From: Candidatus Sodalis pierantonius str. SOPE
Lineage (GTDB): Bacteria > Pseudomonadota > Gammaproteobacteria > Enterobacterales > Enterobacteriaceae
DNA: 64,000 bases
Direction of reading: 5' to 3'
NCBI RefSeq assembly: GCF_000517405.1
Contig: NZ_CP006568.1
Location: forward strand, 1,302,001-1,366,000
The position numbers were made by a program, and so were the translations under genes. The notes beneath the pieces were generated by a model. That model was not told the DNA's origin. It was given only the letters and a program-made list of their open reading frames with translations, and made no database searches. Every line of letters starts with the position of its first letter. Position 1 is the stretch's first letter. Below, piece after piece: positions 8,987-17,656 of this stretch.

Positions 8987-9874
8987 ATGAGGCCTTACTT
9001 GCGCTGGTGGTTCGTTGCAATGGCGTTAATGCTGGCAGGATGCAGCAACAGTGATTGGCGTAGTAAAGATAGCGTTCTGGCCGTACCTTTGCAGCCCACG
9101 CTACAGCAAGAAGTCATCCTGGCGCGTATGGAACAGATACTGGCGAGCCGGTCCCTTACCGATGATGAACGAGCACAGCTATTATATGAGCGCGGAGTGC
9201 TGTATGATAGCCTTGGGCTGAGAGCGCTGGCGCGCAATGATTTTTTACAGGCGCTGGCAATCCGACCCGATATGCCGGAAGTTTTTAATTATCTTGGCAT
9301 ATACTTAACGCAGGCGGGCAATTACGATGCCGCCTATGAAGCGTTTGATTCTGTACTAGAGCTTGATCCAACTTACAACTACGCGTATTTAAACCGTGGC
9401 ATTGACCTGTATTACGGTGGCCGCTTCCGTTTAGCGCAGGATGATCTGCAGGCGTTTTATCGCGACGACCCAAACGATCCCTTCCGCTCGCTGTGGCTTT
9501 TCCTGGTCGAGAAAAAAATCGACGATGGTAAAGCGCGTAACGCGCTGCAAAGCCGTTATGTGAGGGCGAATAACGGGCAATGGGGATGGAATATTGTCGA
9601 GTTCTATCTGGGGGACATTAGCGAATCGACGCTGATGGCGCGCCTCAAGGCGGACGCAACGGATAACACTTCGCTCGCCGAGCATCTCAGTGAAACTGAC
9701 TTCTATTTAGGTAAACACTACCTGAGTCTGGGGGACAAGAACGCCGCTTCGGCGCTGTTCAAACTGACGGTTGCTAACAACGTGCATAACTTTGTTGAGC
9801 ACCGCTATGCATTGTTGGAATTGTCGCTTTTGGGCCAAGGGCAAGACGACCTATCAGAATCGGACCAGCAATAG
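8987..9874 (+). CDS. nlpI: Outer-membrane lipoprotein NlpI
   Basis: NlpI is a lipoprotein with tetratricopeptide repeats that acts as an adaptor for peptidoglycan hydrolases and the protease Prc. The 295-residue product has a signal peptide with lipobox LAGC (lipidated Cys 19) and TPR helices from about residue 60, with the motifs RPDMPEVFNYLGIYLT and ALLELSLLGQ. I chose ATG 8987, since an upstream in-frame start at 8885 would bury the signal peptide. It follows pnp, as in E. coli. Intact. Confidence 0.95.
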   Translation: MRPYLRWWFVAMALMLAGCSNSDWRSKDSVLAVPLQPTLQQEVILARMEQILASRSLTDDERAQLLYERGVLYDSLGLRALARNDFLQALAIRPDMPEVFNYLGIYLTQAGNYDAAYEAFDSVLELDPTYNYAYLNRGIDLYYGGRFRLAQDDLQAFYRDDPNDPFRSLWLFLVEKKIDDGKARNALQSRYVRANNGQWGWNIVEFYLGDISESTLMARLKADATDNTSLAEHLSETDFYLGKHYLSLGDKNAASALFKLTVANNVHNFVEHRYALLELSLLGQGQDDLSESDQQ

Positions 9875-9980
9875 CTGACGAACAAAACATACGTAGCCCG
9901 CATTACTCTTTTTTTCACCTGCGAGGGTGAGGGCTTGTTTTTTTCGTTTTAAATCCAATTTGAGCCGGTTCACACTTTTG

Positions 9981-10040
9981 ATGAAAATGAATGAAAGTTT
10001 TCACGACGAGGTATGTAGACTGGCCGCCATTAAGAAATGA
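9981..10040 (+). CDS. yrbN: Small upstream peptide YrbN
   Basis: A 19-codon reading frame (MKMNESFHDEVCRLAAIKK) sits exactly between nlpI and deaD, where E. coli carries the short YrbN peptide. The FHDE.CRLAAI core is what I recognise. Its TGA (10038-10040) overlaps an in-frame deaD ATG at 10037, so translation of deaD is probably coupled to it. Too short for routine gene callers. Confidence 0.75.
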   Translation: MKMNESFHDEVCRLAAIKK

Positions 10041-10051
10041 GGCACGTGTAC

Positions 10052-11734
10052 ATGTTTGAAGTAGAAACCTCTTTTGCCGATCTGGGGCTGAAAGCTCCTA
10101 TCCTTAACGCACTGACCGATCTCGGTTATGAAAAGCCGTCACCCATCCAGGCCGCCTGTATTCCGCATCTGTTGGCCGGCCGTGACGTACTGGGCATGGC
10201 GCAGACCGGTAGCGGTAAAACCGCGGCCTTCTCTTTGCCGCTGCTGCACAATATCAATCCCGAACTGGCCGCGCCGCAGGTGCTAGTGCTGGCGCCGACC
10301 CGCGAATTGGCGGTACAGGTCGGGGAAGCCTGCGCCGATTTCGCCAAGCATATGAAAGGCGTCAACGTGGTCGCCCTGTACGGCGGGCAGCGTTATGACG
10401 TGCAATTACGCGCACTGCGCCAAGGGCCGCAGGTTGTGGTCGGCACCCCGGGCCGCCTGCTGGATCATCTGAAGCGCGGTACGCTGGATCTGTCCAATCT
10501 GAGCGGGCTGGTACTGGACGAAGCCGATGAGATGTTGCGCATGGGCTTTATCGAAGACGTGGAAAATATTCTGGCGCAGGTGCCCGCGCAGCATCAGATC
10601 GCGCTATTCTCCGCCACCATGCCGGAAGCGATTCGCCGCATTACCCACCGTTTCATGAACGAGCCGCAGGAAGTACGTATTCAATCCAGCGTGACCACCC
10701 GTCCCGATATCAGCCAGAGCTACTGGACGGTTCACGGTATGCGCAAGAATGAAGCGCTGGTGCGGTTCCTGGAGGCGGAAGATTTCGACGCCGTCATTAT
10801 CTTCGTGCGTACCAAAAACGCCACGCTGGAAGTGGCCGAAGCGCTGGAGCGCAGCGGTTACAACAGCGCTGCCCTGAACGGCGACATGCACCAGGCGCTG
10901 CGCGAGCAGACACTGGATCGCTTGAAGGATGGCCGCCTGGATATTCTGATCGCCACCGACGTCGCTGCCCGCGGCCTGGACGTTGATCGCATCAGCCTGG
11001 TTGTGAATTACGATATTCCGATGTATTCCGAATCCTACGTGCACCGTATCGGCCGTACCGGTCGTGCCGGCCGCGCCGGTCGGGCGCTGCTGTTCGTGGA
11101 AAACCGCGAGCGCCGTCTGTTGCGCAATATCGAGCGCATCATGAAACTGACCATCCCCGAAGTGGAGCTTCCGACTGCCGAGGTGCTGAGCACCCGCCGC
11201 CTGGCCAAGTTTGCCGCCAAGGTGCAAAACCAGCTGGAAAGCAGCGATCTGGATATGCACCGCGCACTGCTGGCCAAACTGCAGCCGGCGGAAGAGCTAG
11301 ATATGGAAACGCTGGCCGCGGCGCTGTTGAAAATGGCCCAAGGCGAACGCCCGCTGATTCTGCCGCCGGATCCGGTGATTGAACGCCGTCCGCGCCGTGA
11401 ATTCCGCGAGCGCGACGAGCGCCGCGATGTGGGCGAAATGGATCTCTACCGTATCGAGGTGGGCCGCGATGATGGCGTGGAAGTCCGCCATATCGTCGGT
11501 GCGATCGCCAACGAAGGGGATATCAGCAGCCGCTATATCGGTAACATTAAATTGTTCGCCTCCCATTCGACCATTGAGCTGCCGAAAGGCATGCCGGGAA
11601 AAATGCTGTCTCACTTCACCCGTACGCGTATTCTGAACAAGCCGATGAATATGCAGTTTGTCGGTGAAGCGCAGTCGCAGCTTCGGCGATCGCCGCGATG
11701 GCGCTGCCGGCGGCGAACGTCGGTTCAACCGTGA
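10052..11734 (+). CDS. deaD: Cold-shock DEAD-box RNA helicase DeaD/CsdA (frameshifted tail)
   Basis: DeaD unwinds RNA during ribosome assembly and mRNA decay in the cold. The helicase core is complete: Q motif, AQTGSGKT from about residue 50, DEAD at 156-159, SAT, HRIGRTGRAGR, then the RNA-binding domain (YRIEVGRDDGVEVRHIVGAI). Start ATG 10052 matches the E. coli N-terminus; ATG 10037 overlaps the yrbN stop and is the alternative. After MNMQFVGEAQSQ (about 11675) the Arg/Gly-rich tail is out of frame: the expected residues (SRSFGDRRDG, then GGERRFNRDGQRAPRR) continue in another frame, and a second shift occurs near 11750. The result is a truncated 560-residue protein with an intact core. Confidence 0.9.
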   Translation: MFEVETSFADLGLKAPILNALTDLGYEKPSPIQAACIPHLLAGRDVLGMAQTGSGKTAAFSLPLLHNINPELAAPQVLVLAPTRELAVQVGEACADFAKHMKGVNVVALYGGQRYDVQLRALRQGPQVVVGTPGRLLDHLKRGTLDLSNLSGLVLDEADEMLRMGFIEDVENILAQVPAQHQIALFSATMPEAIRRITHRFMNEPQEVRIQSSVTTRPDISQSYWTVHGMRKNEALVRFLEAEDFDAVIIFVRTKNATLEVAEALERSGYNSAALNGDMHQALREQTLDRLKDGRLDILIATDVAARGLDVDRISLVVNYDIPMYSESYVHRIGRTGRAGRAGRALLFVENRERRLLRNIERIMKLTIPEVELPTAEVLSTRRLAKFAAKVQNQLESSDLDMHRALLAKLQPAEELDMETLAAALLKMAQGERPLILPPDPVIERRPRREFRERDERRDVGEMDLYRIEVGRDDGVEVRHIVGAIANEGDISSRYIGNIKLFASHSTIELPKGMPGKMLSHFTRTRILNKPMNMQFVGEAQSQLRRSPRWRCRRRTSVQP

Positions 11735-11876
11735 CGGTCAGCGTGCGCCGCGACGGTGACGCCGCACCGGCCGGCCGCCGCCGTCGGGCGGTGTTGCGCG
11801 CTAGGGGACGAAGGTAGGTGACAGGCTCCGCACCCGGGACCTACGTGCGCCCCGCGCTCATGCCGTGCCGCTGATG

Positions 11877-11907
11877 ATAAAAAACCCGCCTGTCGGCGGG
11901 TTTTTTT
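11877..11907. terminator. Bidirectional terminator between deaD and yhbW
   Basis: ACCCGCC (11884-11890), a TGTC loop and GGCGGGT (11895-11901) are flanked by an A-run on the left and seven T residues on the right. It can therefore end deaD and, on the other strand, yhbW transcripts. Confidence 0.9.
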
Positions 11908-11955
11908 GGTGTGCCGCGCCGGTGGCGCCAATGGGCATTGACTCAGCCGCCGGTG

Positions 11956-12965
11956 CTAATCCTTCAGGTGTTCCCGCGCCGCCATGGCAATCTCAAATGA
12001 ACGCAGACGCGCCTGATGATCAAAAATCTGGCCATTAATCATCAGTTCGTCGGCGCCGGTCTCTGTTATCAGGGCCTTTAGCCCGCTCTTGACCTGCGCG
12101 GCATCGCCAACTACCGACAGCCGCAAAGCTTGATCAACGCCGTATTGCTCACCCGGCGACCACAGCGCCTCGATATCTTCCACCGGCGGCGGCGGCGGGC
12201 CCGGCCGGCCGCGGCGCAGGTTGATAAATTGTTGCTGCATCGAGGTGAACAAGAAGCGGGCGTCGCGTTCGCTGTCGGCGGCGATCACGTTGATACAGAC
12301 CATGGCATAAGGCTGTGCCAAGGTGGGCGACGGCGTGAAATGCTCGCGGTAGAGACTCAGCGCCTGTCACAACATGTCCGGCGCGAAATGGGAGGCGAAA
12401 GCGAAGGGCAGACCCATTGCCGCCGCCAGCTGTGCGCTGTAGAGGTTGGAGCCCAGCAGCCAAATCGGCACATGCAATCCTTGACCGGGGACCGCCTGCA
12501 CTGGCTGGCCCGGTTTGACGTCAGCGAAGTAGCCTAACAACTCTTGTACATCGCGCGGGAAGTTATCCACGTCATTGGCCAGATGCCGGCGCAGCGCCAG
12601 CATGGTGCGCTGATCGGTACCCGGCGCGCGGTCTAGCCCCAAATCCACCCGTCCGGGGTAGAGGGTTGCCAGCGTGCCGAACTGCTCGGCAATCACCAGC
12701 GGCGAGTGGTTCGGCAGCATGACGCCGCCGGAGCCGACGCGCAGGGTAGTGGTGCCATTGGCGATGAACCCCAACAGCACCGAGGTGGCGGCGCTGGCGA
12801 TGCCGGTCATATTATGATGTTCCGCCATCCAGTAGCGGTGGTAGCCCCATTGTTCGGCGTGGCGCGCCAAATCCAGGGAGGCATGGAACGCGTCGCGCCC
12901 TGCGGCACCGGAGCGAGATCCAGTACGGAAAAGGGAATCGGTGTCTGTTTAGTTAGCATGGGCAT
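11956..12965 (-). pseudogene. yhbW: yhbW, luciferase-like monooxygenase (broken)
   Basis: The three pieces together match E. coli YhbW (335 residues), a flavin-dependent, bacterial-luciferase-like protein of unknown substrate. The N-terminus (MLTKQTPIPFSVLDLAPVPQG) is in one frame. A shift near 12900 moves the rest (RDAFHASLDLARHAEQWGYH) to another frame, and a TGA at 12367-12369 stops it after FASHFAPDML although the same frame continues with QALSLYREHF to the normal C-terminus. The frameshift and the stop are independent lesions, so the gene is dead. In E. coli mtr lies between deaD and yhbW; it is absent here. Confidence 0.9.
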
Positions 12966-13144
12966 ACTCACAGGTTGTCTGTGCCGCAACTTTGTCGGCT
13001 AATGATAATTATGAGTATTAACTAAAAATACGGGCAGCGATAGCCCATTATTTATTGTGGTTATTAGGCCGGCGATGGTTTGTAGGGTGGCGCGGCGCCA
13101 TGGGTGTTACCCTTAATGCGCCGGTGGCCGGTCGCGGCGCCGGC

Positions 13145-13273
13145 GTGAAGGGTCACATCATCAACGCTGATGCACCGCGTCGTCAGCATGAAGGGTCATA
13201 TCACCCGCGCTGATGCACCGCCTCGCCGGCGCTAACGCTCAACATCATTGGCATTGATGCCCTGCGGCGCGAG
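13145..13273. repeat. 43-bp degenerate tandem repeat
   Basis: Units at 13145-13187 and 13188-13230 share GAAGGGTCA, ATCA, CGCTGATGCACCGC and CGTC/CGCC blocks with a period of 43 bases. A weaker third unit follows to about 13273, and a more decayed one may precede. It fills most of the yhbW-ubiV spacer (12966-13316), in which I see no gene. Confidence 0.7.
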
Positions 13274-13316
13274 AGTGGCTGCGCCGAACCCTGCGTGTTT
13301 GCCCGCGTCTCGGGCA

Positions 13317-14196
13317 TTATTCCACCAGCGCCAGGCCGGGAATGCGTCGCCAGTAGCCGTTGCATTCTTTCTGACCGTTTAGCACCGTGTCATGTTGCCC
13401 CTGCTGGTTGGCGCGAAACGCCGCTACCTGCCCAGGCGTAGACAGGTCCTGGGGCGACAGGCGTACCACATCCACCAGCCCTGCCATGGAAATCTGTTCA
13501 TTAATCAGATTATAGCAATAGCCACTCTGGGTTTGGATGCCGTTCAGCACGAAGACCTGTTGCTGCTCCTGCGTCATCACCGGCCGCCCCTGGGGGTAAT
13601 GGAGACAGCAGGTTTCGCACTCATCCTTTGACCGGTTCTCCGAGCGGGCGGTGAAACAGCGCGCCGACCAGGCGAGCGGCAGATGGCCATAGCTGAAAAC
13701 TTCCACCTCAAAACGGCCGCGGATCCCCAGATCTTCGCACTGTTCCAGCGTGTTACTCAGTCATTTGCGCGACAGCTCGACGGGCATACACCAACGCACC
13801 ATCCCCTGTTTTAGCAAAATGCGCAGCGTATAGGCGTTATAAGCAATTCAAAGCAGAGCCGGCGACGAAGGGCAGCCGCTGCTCCGCCGCCAGCTGCACC
13901 GTGCCGAGATCATTGGCCTCAAGTAAAAACTCGCCGTTATCCAAGTAGCGTTTCAGCTCGGTGAGTTCGGAGGGCGCCTGAATCAGCGCCAGGGTGGAAA
14001 TCACGATCTGTTTGCCGCTCGGCAGGAGATGCCTGCCCATGGCCAGCCAGTCGCCGGTTTTCATTAATCGGCGTTTGCTGCAAACGGTTTCACCCAAATA
14101 GATAATATCGGCCTGGCTTTCCGCCTCCTGCTGGTAGAAGGTTTCCAGCGTCGGTTTGGGCCAATAATACAGTACCGGCCCGAGAGAATAGCGCAT
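13317..14196 (-). pseudogene. ubiV: ubiV (yhbV), broken
   Basis: UbiV with UbiU forms the iron-sulfur complex for O2-independent ubiquinone hydroxylation. Residues 1-118 (MRYSLGPVLYYWPKPTLETF to VAGSALNC) read from 14196. A one-base shift near 13845 then moves the frame (YNAYTLRILLKQGMVRWCMPVELSRK), and a TGA near 13760 replaces the Trp of RDWL. The C-terminal part (EVFSYGHLPLAWSARCFTARSE, with the DECETCC cysteines) resumes from 13706. Cluster cysteines are still recognisable, but two lesions make it non-functional. ubiU lies immediately upstream, 14 bases away. Confidence 0.9.
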
Positions 14197-14210
14197 GTCT
14201 GACTCTCCTG

Positions 14211-14299
14211 TTACTGCCAGCGGCGATGATAAGCGCCGAGGGTGGTCTGAACGCCTTCCGACATCGCCGCCAGCGTCTGATTCCAGGCATCCTCCGGCG
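14211..14299 (-). pseudogene. ubiU: ubiU, C-terminal 28 codons (rest is at 42908-43818)
   Basis: Reading the minus strand from 14299 gives PEDAWNQTLAAMSEG, then VQTTLGAYHRRWQ and a TAA at 14211-14213. This is the C-terminus of the U32-family protein UbiU. The reading begins directly at an IS21 right end (TGCA at 14300). The missing N-terminal nine tenths lies on the other strand at 42908-43818, and the two halves join in frame as DAYR/PEDAW. Too short to be found by ORF length. Confidence 0.9.
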
Positions 14300-14672
14300 T
14301 GCAGATTCCGACGTATCCGATCAGCTGTTCCGGCGACATCCGATCAGTTATTCCGATATTTTCCGATCACCCATTCCAGTGATATTCGATCACGTGTTCG
14401 CTCATCTTCTGACTCGGGTTTAGTCTATTTTTCCTGTGCTGGCTACTCCTTGCTCTTTGCGTAGTGATTCGCCTTTAAGTTCCAGTCTATAGCTGGGGTG
14501 TACTAACCGATCGAGTAACGCGTCAGCTGTCGTGGGGTTTTCTATCAGTCCATACCATTTTTTCACCGGCAGTTGACTGATCAGGATGCTGCTGCTTTTG
14601 TCGTAGCGATCTTCCATCACCTCCAACAGCATCGTTGCCTGCATCGGACTTATTGATTCTAGGCCCACGTCG
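14300..14672 (-). mobile_element. IS21-family right-end fragment (istB 3' part)
   Basis: The terminus TGCAGATTCCGACG at 14300 and repeated CCGATCA blocks are identical to the right end of the complete IS21 at 44859-48781. Further in, 14420-14668 encodes the last 80 or so residues of IstB (GLESISPMQATMLLEVMEDR to STGKID). The element stops inside istB at the IS256 that begins at 14673; its left part is not adjacent. It marks the left border of the inverted segment. Confidence 0.92.
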
Positions 14673-15987
14673 GAGCCTGTTTAGAAATTTGTGTATTTGC
14701 CTGATTTTGATATGTTCAATCCAACATCAAAAACAGGTTAATTTATGGACGAAAAACAGTTGCAGGCTCTGGCTAACGAACTGGCCAAAAATCTCAAAAC
14801 CCCTGAAGATCTCAGTCACTTCGATCGGCTGCTGAAAAAAATCAGCGTCGAAGCAGCTCTCAATGCCGAAATGACCCATCACCTCGGCTACGATAAAAAT
14901 CAGCCTAAACCGGGGACCAACGCCCGCAACGGCTATTCCACAAAAACCGTTACCACTGGCGATGGCCCGCTGGCGCTGCGTACTCCGCGCGATCGTGACG
15001 GTTCCTTTGAACCGCAACTGGTGAAGAAGAACCAGACCCGGATTACCGGGATGGATAACCAGATTTTATCGTTGTACGCCAAAGGGATGACCACCCGCGA
15101 GATCGCCGCCGCGTTCAAAGAGCTGTATGACGCCGATGTCTCGCCGGCGCTGGTCTCAAAGGTCACCGATGCGGTCATGGAGCAGGTTGTCGAATGGCAA
15201 AACCGGCCTCTGGATGCAGTCTATCCCATTGTTTATCTTGATTGTATCGTTCTAAAAGTCCGGCAGGACAGCCGCATCATCAACAAATCTGTGTTCCTGG
15301 CGCTGGGCATCAACATCGAAGGCCAGAAAGAGTTGCTAGGTATGTGGCTGGCCGAAAATGAAGGCGCAAAGTTCTGGCTGAACGTGCTGACAGAGCTGAA
15401 AAACCGCGGCCTGAACGATATCCTTATCGCCTGCGTAGACGGGCTGAAAGGTTTCCCTGACGCTATTAACGCGGTGTATCCGGAGGCGCGGCTCCAGCTG
15501 TGTATCGTACATATGGTGCGCAACAGCCTGCGGTTCGTCTCCTGGAAGGACTTCAAGGCCGTCATCCGCGACCTGAAAGCTATCTATCAGGCCCCTACGG
15601 AAGAAGCCGGCTTGCAGGCGCTGGAAGCGTTCTCCAGTGCCTGGGACATCCGCTACCCGCAAATAAGTCGAAGCTGGCAGGCAAACTGGGCCAATCTGGC
15701 CACGTTCTTTGCCTACCCAACGGACATCCGCAAGGTGATCTACACGACCAACGCCATCGAGTCGTTAAACAGCGTGATCCGGCATGCCATCAAAAAGCGC
15801 AAGGTGTTCCCGACCGACGACGCAGTGAAAAAGGTGGTGTGGCTGGCGATACAGGCGGCCTCACAGAAATGGACAATGCCTTTGAGGGACTGGCGCATGG
15901 CAATGAGCCGCTTTATTATCGAGTTCGGTGACCGCCTGGACGGTCACTTCTGAGAAAAGGCATTTACACAGAATCGTGTACAGGGTC
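14673..15987 (+). mobile_element. IS256-family element, copy 1
   Basis: A complete 1315-bp element: left end GAGCCTGTTTAGAAATTTGTGT, right end ACACAGAATCGTGTACAGGGTC, as imperfect inverted repeats. Flanking octamers (CCACGTCG and AGGCCATT) do not match, unlike the other copies. This copy is therefore probably a recombination product, or one flank has been deleted. Confidence 0.95.
14745..15953 (+). CDS. IS256-family transposase
   Basis: 402 residues, mutator-type transposase. DDE candidates are the Asp in VYLDCIVLKV, the Asp in ACVDGLKGFPDA and the Glu in TNAIESLNSVIRH. The reading frame is open from MDEKQLQALA to GDRLDGHF, so this copy could be active. Confidence 0.95.
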   Translation: MDEKQLQALANELAKNLKTPEDLSHFDRLLKKISVEAALNAEMTHHLGYDKNQPKPGTNARNGYSTKTVTTGDGPLALRTPRDRDGSFEPQLVKKNQTRITGMDNQILSLYAKGMTTREIAAAFKELYDADVSPALVSKVTDAVMEQVVEWQNRPLDAVYPIVYLDCIVLKVRQDSRIINKSVFLALGINIEGQKELLGMWLAENEGAKFWLNVLTELKNRGLNDILIACVDGLKGFPDAINAVYPEARLQLCIVHMVRNSLRFVSWKDFKAVIRDLKAIYQAPTEEAGLQALEAFSSAWDIRYPQISRSWQANWANLATFFAYPTDIRKVIYTTNAIESLNSVIRHAIKKRKVFPTDDAVKKVVWLAIQAASQKWTMPLRDWRMAMSRFIIEFGDRLDGHF

Positions 15988-16234
15988 AGGCCATTTAAAC
16001 AAGCGGAAATTATTTGTTTATTTTTTGTTAAAATAGCAAGTGTAAAACTGTTTAAACGGCCTTCAAACTTACTCAAACTACGACCAATCCAGTCCAGAAT
16101 ATAGTGCAAAAAAATCATTTTTTGCTCATTTTTTTGCGACGAGTCCAGAATCCTCAAAATCGCTGTAAGCCTCGCCAGTAAAGGGCTTCCGGCTTAATCC
16201 ATCGTTCCCCTTGAGAGTCTAGAAATGATTGCCA
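15988..16234. other. AT-rich tract of unknown origin between IS256 and trpR'
   Basis: This tract interrupts trpR. It is AT-rich with long A and T runs (16106-16136) and contains GTCCAGAAT twice, at 16092-16100 and 16143-16151. The same 9-mer recurs near the other border of the inverted block (43861-43934). No gene is recognised; it could be the decayed end of a mobile element. Confidence 0.5.
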
Positions 16235-16396
16235 CCCCACAGCCTCGCGTTCGTCGGGCGTAAGCATCAGCTGCAACAGCGGCACGTGCAGCTCGTCGGC
16301 ATAGGCCTGGCCCAGCAGGCGGGCAAAGGTGCGCCAGTCCTGCTCCAGCCTATCGGCACCGGCGTCCGCGCTGGTGGTGGAAGATGTCGCGTTCAT
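16235..16396 (-). pseudogene. trpR: trpR, N-terminal fragment
   Basis: The first 54 codons encode the N-terminal helices of the tryptophan repressor (RTFARLLGQAY, then HVPLLQLMLTPDEREAVG). After VG the reading enters foreign sequence, so the DNA-binding helix-turn-helix is missing. slt lies just upstream on the same strand, as in E. coli. Without the repressor domain the gene cannot regulate the trp operon. Confidence 0.85.
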
Positions 16397-16450
16397 AAAC
16401 TACCGCCATACCATTCAACTAGTACATGAGCTTATCATACTTTTCGCCGC

Positions 16451-17277
16451 TCAGTAGCGCCGCTGCCATTCAGCGTCGGTCAGCAGCTTCGCCGGCTGGC
16501 GCAGGAAATAGCGGTAAAACACGTCATAGGCCAGGACGTTCTTGACATAGTCGCGCGTTTCGGAAAAGGGAATACTCTCGATGAACGCGATGGCGTCGGC
16601 GCGTCCGGCGCTGGTGTTCAGCTAGCTGTTGACTCTGCCGGGACCGGCGTTGTAAGCGATGCTGGCGAGAATACGGTTACGGCCGAACCTATGATAGACA
16701 TATTCCAAATAGGCCGTGCCGAGGGCGATGTTGATTTGCGGATCCAATAGCTGGCCAGGCTGGGTGTAGTTTGCCATATTAAACATCTGCGCCGTATGCT
16801 GCGCGGTGCTTGGCATCAATTGCATCAGGCCGGCGGCGCCCATCGGTGAACGCACCTTTGGATTCCACGCGCTCTCCTGACGGGCGATGGCCATGGCGTA
16901 ACTCTGGCTGATTCCTTTATCGTTGGTCGCCTGACGGAACGTTTGGTGCCAGACCAGCGGGAAGCGCTCTTCCAGATGGTCCCACAGCTTGCCGGTGATC
17001 GTCGCCTGCACGCTCAGATCCGGCCATTGCTGTAAAAACGCATAGCGCGCCAGCTGCTCCTGCTGCGGCTGGCCACCAGCGCGCTCCATTCGCTGCGCGC
17101 CAAATTGTCCATATTCCAATACATTAGCTCGCGCACCCGGGCGATAGCCGGCTCCCGCGCCAAAGCCGGGTCCGGCGGTGCGGCGCGCGCCACGTTAATG
17201 ACATAGCGTTGGCCTAACGCCGCCGCCGCCATGGGATAAAACCCGCGCGCCTGCATCAGCGGACACAATAGCGCCTC
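16451..17277 (-). pseudogene. slt: slt, soluble lytic transglycosylase (3' part, broken)
   Basis: The remaining 275 or so codons carry the C-terminal catalytic domain, with the catalytic Glu in AMAIARQESAWNPKV, GAAGLMQLMPSTA and YNAGPGRV. A TAG at about 16622 replaces a Trp (NS*LNTSAGR), and the frame then continues to AEWQRRY at 16451. A frameshift near 17080 separates VRELMYWNMDNLARSEW from QEQLARYAF. The 5' half, with the signal peptide and superhelix, has been removed by a deletion that joins it head-to-head to ettA at about 17277. Confidence 0.9.
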
Positions 17278-17508
17278 ACCCTGCGCGCGCTGGAAAACGC
17301 CCTGCTGGAGTTCCCCGGCTGCGCTATGGTCATCTCCCATGACCGCTGGTTCCTCGACCGCATCGCCACGCACATTATCGACTACCAGGATGAAGGAAAC
17401 ATCGAATTCTTTGAGGGAAACTTCACCGAATACGAAGAGTACAAAAAAAGGACGCTGGGCGCGGAAGCGTTGCAACCGCACCGCATCAAGTACAAGAAAA
17501 TGGCCTGA
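17278..17508 (+). pseudogene. ettA: ettA (yjjK), C-terminal fragment
   Basis: The last 76 codons of the ABC-F translational throttle protein EttA remain (TLRALENALLEFPGCAMVIS, HDRWFLDRIATHI, then EYEEYKKRTLGAEALQPHRI). The H-loop of the second ATPase domain is present, but all Walker A and B motifs of the first domain are lost. The left edge is fused to slt on the opposite strand. No promoter or start remains, so the gene is dead. Confidence 0.92.
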
Positions 17509-17524
17509 CGGCCAGCAGTGTGTT

Positions 17525-17550
17525 ACGGCGCCGCACGGCGCCGTTTTTTT
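17525..17550 (+). terminator. ettA terminator
   Basis: ACGGCGCC (17525-17532) pairs with GGCGCCGT (17537-17544), followed by a run of seven T residues. It stands just after the ettA stop. Confidence 0.85.
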
Positions 17551-17656
17551 ACGCCTGCGCCATGCGAGTGGCCTGCGCTGAGCGTTGGTCGATAGTGCCG
17601 CGCGTTGGCCGCTACGCCTCGCGGTGGCGCCTGCAAATTTGGCGCCGGCGGTGCCG

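Noticed and set aside
9900..9950. Terminator between nlpI and yrbN
   Set aside because: T-rich runs are present but the stem (CACC/GGTG) is too weak to call.
13145..13273. CRISPR array
   Set aside because: The units are contiguous without unique spacers and diverge along their whole length, so this is a tandem repeat. No cas-like genes are in the window.
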